Shown: piece by piece, positions 57,873 through 64,000 of the stretch
Layout of the letters: each line of letters opens with the position of its first letter
Position numbering within the stretch: position 1 is the stretch's first letter
NCBI GenBank assembly: GCA_024195265.1
Contig: JAJLRJ010000003.1
Coordinates: 54,624,784 to 54,688,783, forward strand
DNA from: Dendrophyllia cribrosa
Taxonomy: Eukaryota; Cnidaria; Anthozoa; Scleractinia; Dendrophylliidae
Direction of reading: 5' to 3'
DNA length: 64,000 bases
Notes under the pieces: model-generated
Seen by the model: only the letters and a program-made list of their open reading frames with translations
Told to the model about the DNA's origin: nothing
Databases searched by the model: none
Program-made: the position numbers and the translations under genes

Positions 57873-58549
57873 GTGGCGAAGGGAGGCTTTTTTGTGCCCA
57901 GATTAACACCACTATTCACGCCCAGCTTCATCCCTTGTGTTGCCTCCTGCAGATTGTTGTTATACCCGATCACACTCTCTGTGTTGATAATCATGCGCGA
58001 AGGCATGAGCCAGCTTCCGGGTGCTGTCGCAAAGTCCAGACGCACTTTCGTTGCTTGGATGGCAAGCTGGTAACGCTGCACGCTTGTTGCGATGTCGTTC
58101 AGGATTATGGCCTCCTCTAGATGGGTGAGGAATACTCTCTGCGTTTCGAAGGCCCTGCCTCCTTTTCCAATGATGCTGCTGCGGGTTTTGGCTTGTGAAC
58201 CAAGAATGCAGTACACAAAGGCCTCGATTGATTGGTTCATACGAGCGAGCCCTGGCTGTGTTAGCCCCTGTGCGTAATTTGGCACAAAGTGCTCGAACTG
58301 GGTGTCCGCCCCTTGGTCGTTGCGGACAAAAGTTATTCCATTGGCACGATAATTGGGGTCTTTTCTGTCAGTCACTCGCTCATCATCGAACAGAGCTGGA
58401 TCAGAGTCTGGATAGGTGTAATCGGTAGAGCTGGTGCCCTCTCCTGTTATCCAAATGTAGACATTCCCTAGACCGTGGTTCTTGCCGTATGTGTAACGGA
58501 AGTCAGAACTGGGGTCGATACCGAACTCTATGCAAAGCTTCTTGTACAT
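57629..58549 (-). CDS. Large Polinton protein, C-terminal part
   Basis: Continues the protein of 58528-59184 after a frame change near 58535-58549. It carries 'FGIDPSSDFRYTYG', a Tyr/Asp-rich loop, and a helical block 'MNQSIEAFVYCILGSQAKTRS' with a long helix after it. From about 57870 the frame reads low-complexity His/Pro, so its end is doubtful. No known family; the upstream half suggests a structural or assembly protein of about 450-500 residues. Confidence 0.6.
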   Translation of the reverse strand: MYKKLCIEFGIDPSSDFRYTYGKNHGLGNVYIWITGEGTSSTDYTYPDSDPALFDDERVTDRKDPNYRANGITFVRNDQGADTQFEHFVPNYAQGLTQPGLARMNQSIEAFVYCILGSQAKTRSSIIGKGGRAFETQRVFLTHLEEAIILNDIATSVQRYQLAIQATKVRLDFATAPGSWLMPSRMIINTESVIGYNNNLQEATQGMKLGVNSGVNLGTKKPPFATWTVGQQRSIPQTATHQTLYINRPHRHRALRPNQPQPPHPHPHPHHNQHQPPHLNHSPTHITSPRQSLLWVRLLWQGLSFG

Positions 58550-59184
58550 TTGTTGTCTTTCTGGGAGAATGGGGGGTCGTCTGGCAAAGCACTCACGCTT
58601 TGTTCCCCACCCATCTGGTAGAGTATTCGCCTTGTTGTGAAATAAACGTGAAACCGGTAAAACGACCGGAGCTGGGGGGTTAGGGATAGACTGGAGTTCT
58701 TATCGAAGAGAATGTCGCGTGAGATCCCACAGCCGGTTGTTGCACACCACAGCGCGAAAGAGAGTTGTTGCGGCCAAAAGCTCATATGCGGGCCACCCAT
58801 CCACTTTCGGCCATATTTGGCGGTTGTGAAGGATATCTGTGTGTCCCTGAAGATATTTCTGTATTTCGTTGTGAAATAACCAGTTGGAGTGACATAAATC
58901 TTTTGCTCTTTGTCATTCAAGATTGCGCCAATCATCATGTCTTTGTCAATTGCGGTGTCGAAAGCAACAGCTGGGATTGATAACATTTTTTGCCCCAACG
59001 ATAGCTGATAAGGGAAACCTCCGTCATAATGAAGGCCAAGAGCATCTCTTTCGGCGCCAGTCCAATCTTTGTGGGACATTTCTGTGATAAGCCCCCATGA
59101 GCCGGGGGCCTTTTTGTAAAGCACTTCCCCTGTGGCTGTTTTGTGGTCGTCACCATACTCTACTTCCACTTCAAAGTGAGACAT
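58528..59184 (-). CDS. Large Polinton protein, N-terminal part
   Basis: A 218-residue beta-rich frame. Notable blocks are 'KAPGSWGLITEMSHKDW', 'GRKWMGGPHMSFWPQQL' and 'LWCATTGCGISRDILFD' with two Cys. It overlaps the C-terminal part by 22 bp in a different frame, and its start overlaps the end of the small gene at 59160-59429 by 25 bp. No promoter box lies directly before its ATG, so it may be translated from the same transcript as that gene. Unassigned; an additional capsid or maturation protein is possible. Confidence 0.65.
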   Translation of the reverse strand: MSHFEVEVEYGDDHKTATGEVLYKKAPGSWGLITEMSHKDWTGAERDALGLHYDGGFPYQLSLGQKMLSIPAVAFDTAIDKDMMIGAILNDKEQKIYVTPTGYFTTKYRNIFRDTQISFTTAKYGRKWMGGPHMSFWPQQLSFALWCATTGCGISRDILFDKNSSLSLTPQLRSFYRFHVYFTTRRILYQMGGEQSVSALPDDPPFSQKDNKCTRSFA

Positions 59185-59429
59185 ATCAGCGCGGGAAAAC
59201 GCTTTTTGAAGTCTGAGAGCGCCTTGGCCTTGGCCGCGGCGTAGAGCTTTGCTGCCTCCGGCGATCTAATCCAAGCAATTTCAGGATCTGTGTCTGGTGG
59301 CTTTGGCGCCACATGGGTATAGGCATTTGGAGGCGAATAAAAGGGGGGTGGGGGTCCGTAATTGTGGCCGCCGATGTTTATACCAAGATTTGAATTAGGA
59401 TTGAATCCACCAGGCCGTCTGCCAAACAT
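59160..59429 (-). CDS. Small Pro-rich Polinton protein (89 aa)
   Basis: Gly/Asn/Pro-rich N-terminal half ('GRRPGGFNPN', 'YGPPPPFYSPP') followed by an Ala/Lys helix. The start comes after 'aatatatacaatc', part of the divergent promoter with the penton-like gene. Its end overlaps the start of the large protein in another frame. The two could be one gene if a frameshift lies at 59160-59184. Confidence 0.55.
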   Translation of the reverse strand: MFGRRPGGFNPNSNLGINIGGHNYGPPPPFYSPPNAYTHVAPKPPDTDPEIAWIRSPEAAKLYAAAKAKALSDFKKRFPALICLTLKWK

Positions 59430-59473
59430 GATTGTATATATTTATATTTTAAAATGTCCTTATATACACCATC
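59430..59473. promoter_or_regulatory. 44-bp divergent promoter
   Basis: 'attgtatatattta' faces the minus-strand gene and 'ccttatatacaccatc' faces the plus-strand gene. Both boxes end next to the start codons. It is the second divergent promoter in the element with this layout. Confidence 0.7.
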
Positions 59474-60145
59474 ATGGTTGTGTTAACAATCGTCACACAT
59501 TCGAATCCTCACACTATCTACTTCGAGCATCCACTGCCGAAACCGAGTTATATCCGTCTTGTTTCTTGCTCAATTTTCAACTCTTGGCATAATTTGAAAG
59601 AAGAAGCAAAGGTTTCACCAGCAAACCCTCCCCCTAATGGTTCATCACGTGAGGCGACCTTACTTCCAGGGCATCACACTATTGAGAGTTTAACAAAAGA
59701 CTTTGAAAGCCTAAAAGACTTTGACAGAAGTTTAAATCTAACAATTGAAACAAACAGGCCATATGGGGCCATGGTCATTCATAATAACAACGGCAGTGTG
59801 AAGTTAAGTAATAATCTGGCAGAATTGCTTGGCATACGCCCTGTATTGATGCTAGTAACCTTCGTCAAGCGTTTAAGGGCACCAAGCACTTACTTCATCC
59901 ACTGTGATCTCGTTGATAAAGAACAAAACCTCCTCAATGGAAAGCCTTCGACAGTTTTGGCTCGGTTTGATATTTTTGGAAAAGCTTTTGAAAAGGTTTA
60001 TTACGAGGCAACACAACAGAACGTCTTGCGTGACGTCTCGTCTGGCGAATTTGTTAACTCTATCACACTGTCAGTGAGAGATGAGAACAATGACCTCTTC
60101 AACTTCAATGGCGCGCCTTTGGAATTTGAAGTTGAGATAAATTAA
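59474..60145 (+). CDS. Penton-like minor capsid protein candidate (223 aa)
   Basis: Position beside the structural genes, size, and the C-terminal pattern 'FIHCDLV' - 'LARFDIFGKAFEKVYYEA' - 'FVNSITLSVRDENNDLFNFNGAPLEFEVEIN' follow the strand order seen in Polinton/adintovirus single jelly-roll minor capsid proteins. The N-terminal 60 residues have no clear fold. The frame is intact, and the start lies six bases after 'tatatac'. The jelly-roll assignment is inference from pattern, not from a profile search. Confidence 0.65.
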   Translation: MVVLTIVTHSNPHTIYFEHPLPKPSYIRLVSCSIFNSWHNLKEEAKVSPANPPPNGSSREATLLPGHHTIESLTKDFESLKDFDRSLNLTIETNRPYGAMVIHNNNGSVKLSNNLAELLGIRPVLMLVTFVKRLRAPSTYFIHCDLVDKEQNLLNGKPSTVLARFDIFGKAFEKVYYEATQQNVLRDVSSGEFVNSITLSVRDENNDLFNFNGAPLEFEVEIN

Positions 60146-60169
60146 AAAATCATATATATACCCCATGCC

Positions 60170-60856
60170 ATGAGTTCTGCTAATGTGCTTCCATCGGCCC
60201 CCGAATACAGTGAGACACAACAGCTATACCCTGACCTTGGGATCACTCAAATTAATGCAGAAGACTTCCGGCTCAAAAAGATCTCTGACTTGCTTAAAGA
60301 GCTGTCTGACGAAGCCGAGCATTACAGACAAGTCGCAAAGAAATATAAACGAACTCAATCATTGGTTCATTACTCGGCGGTTGGCCTTGGGTCGCTTTCT
60401 GTTGGGCTGTCATCGGGGGCCCTTGCCACTGCATTGACTGGGTTCGGAATTGTTGCAAGTCCAGCACTTGCCGGCGTCGCGACCCTCTGTGGGCTATCCT
60501 CAGTTGGCTTTACAGCTGCCAACAAGCGATTAGAGCGTAAAGTGACTAAACACGAGAATATCTACACACTGGCCCTGGCTAAACGCAACTCTGTCTATGA
60601 ACTGGTCTCAAAAGCTCTGGAAGACAAGAGGATCAGTGAAGCAGAATTCACCATAATTACTCGTGAGGTGGAAAAATGTCACGAACTCAAAGCTGCAATC
60701 AGGGATGGTGTTAAGGCTAAAAAAAACGTTGGCACTCAAACACAAGCGCCAGACCTCGAGAAACTCAAAAACGAACTTCGCAAGGAAGTCAAACAAGAGT
60801 TTCAAAAAAAGATAAGTCTTCTCACCGCAGCCTCCAAATCCGATTTGAGAGATTAA
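60170..60856 (+). CDS. Polinton protein with a Gly/Ala hydrophobic hairpin (228 aa)
   Basis: An N-terminal Pro/Tyr-rich stretch, an amphipathic helix, then a roughly 50-residue hydrophobic Gly/Ser/Ala region ('HYSAVGLGSLSVGLSSGALA ... ALAGVATLCGLSSVGFTAA') that looks like a membrane hairpin, flanked by basic residues. A charged C-terminal coiled coil follows. It could be a membrane-active virion protein, by analogy only. The start follows 'catatatataccccatgcc'. Confidence 0.75.
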   Translation: MSSANVLPSAPEYSETQQLYPDLGITQINAEDFRLKKISDLLKELSDEAEHYRQVAKKYKRTQSLVHYSAVGLGSLSVGLSSGALATALTGFGIVASPALAGVATLCGLSSVGFTAANKRLERKVTKHENIYTLALAKRNSVYELVSKALEDKRISEAEFTIITREVEKCHELKAAIRDGVKAKKNVGTQTQAPDLEKLKNELRKEVKQEFQKKISLLTAASKSDLRD

Positions 60857-60934
60857 ATTCAGGTTTTAATCTCTACATTTCTAAAGATAAATCATTTGCG
60901 CCCAATTAAATACATAACCTGGCTGTGTACAACC

Positions 60935-61626
60935 ATGGAGAAGTTCGCTAAACAACTGGCTGATGTTCGGGCCTTGGACACTAAAGGCGAATACAAAACC
61001 AAACTCGATGAGCTTGATAAAGAATACAAATTTATCCTCCTGCGCTCACTCGAAAGCTACACCAAGGAAATACGGCGTTCAAACCTGTCAGAACGCCTTC
61101 ATAACATCAAGGAGTATCTTTCTCCCGAGGCACAATACCCTCCACACTCACCTTTCACCCTTGTGAATGAAAGGACAAAAATTTGCCAAAACTGCAAAGG
61201 TAAATTAACCCTCAGGATGTTTTCATCAGAACTTTGCTGTGAGGACTGCGGTCTATTAGAACCCTTGGATGGTGTGACCTTCGATTACAACGGGCTCTAT
61301 GGTGGTGATTACACAATTACCAAAAAAGAATGACCCCCAAACACTACAACTTCAAAAGCTATCTCAACAAACATCTGAAAATTTGTGAACACCACGTCTG
61401 CTTGTCCAATGATGAAATACAACATGCAGATGATTCTTTCAAATTCATCGAAGAATATCTACCGAAAAGAATCTCCATGCCCTTTGTGGCCCACAAAATC
61501 TTGGATGCGATAAAAGGGCCACATCGGCTTGTCAATTACTTCTGGCTGCAAGTCCCAGAAAAATCAATGTGGAAGCACGAACAAAGCTGGAAGATCATGC
61601 TTGAAAAGATGGGTCACGTTGTGTGA
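60935..61626 (+). CDS. VLTF3-like late transcription factor, split by a frameshift
   Basis: The first frame (60935-61333) ends with a zinc ribbon, 'CQNC' and 'CEDCG' 14 residues apart, followed by a Tyr/Gly-rich block. The second frame (61330-61626) continues with 'HYNFKSYLNKHL', 'ISMPFVAHKI' and 'FWLQVPEKS'. This order is that of the poxvirus VLTF3-like family of nucleocytoplasmic viruses, known to activate late genes. The frames overlap as ATGA, right after an A6 run, so the coding signal shifts by one base there. Either a one-base loss or a programmed slip could explain it. It is plausibly the factor that reads the TATA-like boxes of this element. The start is chosen at 60935 because the preceding in-frame codon at 60896 is not ATG. 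Confidence 0.75.
61330..61626 (+). CDS. Second frame of the VLTF3-like gene (98 aa)
   Basis: The C-terminal half of the factor above, listed separately because it is an independent open frame with its own ATG that overlaps the first frame's stop. It holds the family's helical part. If translated alone it would lack the zinc ribbon. Confidence 0.65.
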   Translation: MTPKHYNFKSYLNKHLKICEHHVCLSNDEIQHADDSFKFIEEYLPKRISMPFVAHKILDAIKGPHRLVNYFWLQVPEKSMWKHEQSWKIMLEKMGHVV

Positions 61627-61870
61627 CATTGCGTTACTTGTCACGCGTGACACATTGCGTGACAGGTCAACAAAAAGGGCAAAAACCCTTGCAGGGGGGT
61701 GCCGGTGGCAGTTCTTTGCCTAGCCTAGGCTAGGACTTTAACCGCTGACAAGGCGGTTGTCATTTCCACATTTTACCTCTGGGAGCGAGGGCGAGAACTC
61801 CTAGGAGAACTCTGTTTGGCACCCCCCTGGAACCAGTAGGGCCAGAGCGGGCTCACCCGGGGGTACCGTC
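61627..61870. other. Structured noncoding end region, possible Polinton right flank
   Basis: It contains a 'tgtcacgcgtgaca' palindrome (61639-61652) with neighbouring 'attgcgtgaca' words, a 'cctagcctaggctagg' palindrome near 61720, and a long-range inverted pair 'ggggggtgcc' / 'ggcacccccc' (about 61694 and 61818). No gene. The structure may be an end or replication signal, or a transcription terminator. Confidence 0.45.
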
Positions 61871-62104
61871 CACTGGAAGACATCCCCCTCTACTCTGTAA
61901 TTCAACCATTTGCACAAGCCTTTAAACAGGATTCAGAAAGTTGACCAGCTTTCACCTCCCTAGACTTCACCAAAATCTGTTGAACTAAGAAACATATGGG
62001 GTGATTTTTCTATTTATAATGATCAGTTCAACAATCCGCTTACTTGTGGTTTCGCTTTTGGCTAACACTGAGAAATTGAAGCAATACGCATGCGCATTTA
62101 GGGT
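61871..62104. other. Noncoding interval
   Basis: No gene or repeat recognised. Confidence 0.35.
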
Positions 62105-62340
62105 AATAAAAACCAAAATACTTTATAATTAATCCAAAATACTTTATTCTACATGGGCCGAGATACTTTATTCTACATGAGCCAAGATACTTTATTCTAC
62201 ATGTAGTTTTAAAGTCATAAAGCCAAACATACTCTATTCTGTACGAGCTAAAATCCTTTGTGCTACATGGCCCAAAACACTTTATTCTACGTACGGTTTT
62301 GAGACAATAAAAACCAAAATACTTTATTCTTACCTTGTAA
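62105..62340. repeat. Degenerate tandem repeat 'atactttattctacatg'
   Basis: Six to eight imperfect copies of 'aaaatactttattctacatg' or close variants, spaced 22-60 bp apart. Confidence 0.75.
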
Positions 62341-63093
62341 GATTGAGAAAACTGTCAGACAAATAACATATGAAGCTGTAGAATCCATCCTGGAAGTATT
62401 ATAGACTGGATCGTCAGTTAAACAAACCCAAAGAAGCACTTCCTCTCGATCGTGGATCGATCTACAAAACTGCAAATCCGGTGATTTTTTCACTTTCTTC
62501 TGATTCTCTCGCTCTGAAAGTTTCTATGGCATTTCTCGAAGCTACTACGTCCACATCTGCAGTGTATTTTAACAAGATTGAAGCTCTGGTGTTATTTTAT
62601 CGGCCAAAGTTTGATAGCAAATGTCCTCCGAAGGAATATTGAAAGCTCTGACCGCGTGGGGACTGAGACGGGGCAAAGTGAGATATTGTATATATGAGGC
62701 ACGAAATGTCTATTTTAAGCAACAACGAGCGATTGTAAATTACCTGAGACAACAATGGATGTCTGATGCGGTGATAATCAAAAACGAATATTTATGGCAT
62801 AATACATTCAGAACTCTGGAGTAAGCATTGCCGCTTGCTTCATTAAAAAGGCTTCCAAAACGGCCTTGTCGTCGCCTGTGTTTGGAGTTGTGGCAGAGTC
62901 ATCGGTGTAAGTATAATTTCTGATTCTTCCTTTTAACTTTGATAGATTATCATGAAAACATTCAACAGACCTTTGGATTTCCCCATACACCCTATGCAGA
63001 ATGAAAAGGGACTGGGAGCGATAAACGTGAAAACGAGGCTAGTTGGGCCTGATAAAAATGGCCGCCTGATGTGCAGGGCGCCAATTTTTGAAC
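62341..63093. other. Noncoding or unassigned interval upstream of THAP transposase
   Basis: Short open frames exist on both strands (minus 62335-62493 and 62808-62990; plus 62621-62824). Their composition is not implausible, but I recognise no domain. On the minus strand a 'caag|gtaaga' donor-like site ends the first one near 62335. They may be pieces of the same transposon as the THAP protein. Confidence 0.35.
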
Positions 63094-63999
63094 ATGCCGC
63101 AAAATTGTTGTGTCCCAAACTGTACCAAAAAGAATTACAGGACTGAGAACGGAGAGAAAATTTCTTACTTGAAGTTTCCAGAGGACGTGAACCTCAAAAA
63201 ACGCTGGCTCCATGCCATTCGTCGCGACGAAGGAAAGGCGTTTAAAGTCAACCAAAACACGAAGATTTGCTCTCGTCATTTTAGGTCTGAGGACTTGGTT
63301 AAAGCTATTTGAGGTCAGCGTGTTTATGTGAAGGCAGGAGTCGTTCCATCGCGATTTTTTTGGTCAAATAGTTCTCCGAAAAAGAGAAAGCCTCCCAAGA
63401 GTCGTGCCCTTTCGTCCAAAACAGAATTTCCGAACACAAAGTTGCAAGTATCTCAAACAACTAGTGCAACTAAAACCACTACTGAAACCTGCACTTCATC
63501 GGTGGCTGTTAGTTCTCCTGACGTGAAAAATGGCACGGATTCGCGGGGAGACCCAACAGAAGATGTCAAAGAACTTCGCGAAAAACTGCAAAATTTGGAA
63601 CTTGAAATTGCTTCATTTAAGGCTGAAACAGAGGTTTTGAAATGTCAGAAGGGCCTTAAAGATTCCCGCGTTTTTCAGTTATGTAATTTTACCTCCGACG
63701 AGGACATCGCCTTTTACACAGGCTTTCCTAACTTGGCTACATTTAATGCTGTATTTGAATTTTTAAATACTGGATCGAAAGGAGAGAACATTAGGTACTG
63801 TTCATCAAAAGAAAGAAGTGTCCAAAAGTGTTTTTACGAAAATGAAACCGAGGAACCAGAGGGATGTACTAGCAAAGGTAGACGAAGGAGCTTAGAACCT
63901 AGAGAGGAATTCTTCCTTGTCCTCTGCAGACTGAGAAGGGGATTTGCAGAAAAACATCTGGCTCACTTGTTTGGTATCTCTCAGTCAACAGTAAGCAGG
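63094..63999 (+). pseudogene. THAP-domain transposase, ISL2EU/DDE_4 type, one in-frame stop, runs off the window
   Basis: The first 73 codons encode a THAP zinc finger: 'CCVPNC', a 'FPED' block with the conserved Trp after it, and 'CSRHF'. A TGA at 63310-63312 interrupts it. The same frame then stays open to the window end and encodes a basic Ser/Lys linker, a coiled coil (about 63560-63660), and near 63940 an HTH typical of DDE_Tnp_4 transposases ('GISQSTVSR'). This domain order is known for ISL2EU elements. The single stop may be a CpG-type change. The catalytic domain would lie beyond 63999. Confidence 0.8.
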
Positions 64000-64000
64000 A

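Larger units (their letters stand above)
45927..61626. mobile_element. Maverick/Polinton virus-like transposon
   Basis: A self-synthesising DNA transposon with polymerase, integrase, packaging ATPase and capsid genes. From left to right: PolB (+); integrase and a block of small genes, ATPase and major capsid (all -); a coiled-coil protein (+); a large unassigned protein and a small Pro-rich protein (-); then penton-like protein, membrane protein and VLTF3-like factor (+). Genes are tightly spaced (typically 6-76 bp) and share a TATATAC-type box just before the start. Codon use is more G+C-rich than the flanks. PolB and three other genes carry frameshifts, so this copy cannot replicate itself as read, while integrase, ATPase and capsid frames are open. 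The left end is a palindrome; the right boundary is set only by the last gene and may extend to about 61870. Confidence 0.93.

Overview
The window looks like nuclear DNA of an anthozoan cnidarian, most likely a stony coral. It is A+T-rich and dense in short inverted-repeat transposons. It holds an intronless class A GPCR of a type common in corals, one long intron-rich animal gene (COP1), CR1-like LINE tails, and a Maverick/Polinton element. The species call is inference; no sequence search was run.

Region 1 (1-11 kb) carries a small GPCR family. There is one intact intronless receptor (1291-2478, +), an inverted degraded fragment (about 8283-8700, -), and a near-identical direct copy broken by a one-base deletion (9283-10358, +). 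LINE remnants and inverted-repeat elements lie between them.

Region 2 (13.8-39.4 kb) is one gene on the minus strand. Twenty-three exons, all with GT/AG borders and compatible phases, join into a 661-residue COP1 E3 ubiquitin ligase: RING finger, coiled coil, then WD40 propeller. Its introns are packed with non-autonomous elements. At least eight are flanked by TTAA on both sides and several more are imperfect examples. One element carries a 27-bp tandem array, and one solo MITE stops within a few bases of the exon 22 splice donor.

Region 3 (40-46 kb) is a repeat-rich spacer: a telomere-like tract, a 19-bp array bracketed by inverted repeats, a LINE 3' end, and a second copy of a MITE family seen at 10.8 kb.

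Region 4 (45.9-61.6 kb) is a Polinton (Maverick), a virus-like transposon. Its genes are a protein-primed family B DNA polymerase (broken by a stop and several frameshifts), a retroviral-type integrase, an A32-like packaging ATPase, a double jelly-roll major capsid candidate, a penton-like minor capsid candidate, a VLTF3-like zinc-ribbon late transcription factor (frameshifted), and about ten small or unassigned proteins, several with membrane segments. Almost every start codon sits a few bases downstream of a TATATAC-like box, including two short divergent promoters. This suggests one shared promoter code for the element. No adenain-like protease was recognised. The left end has a near-perfect 163-bp palindrome; the right terminal repeat was not found.

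Region 5 (62-64 kb) has a short tandem repeat and a THAP-domain transposase of the ISL2EU/DDE_4 type. It has one in-frame stop and runs off the window end.
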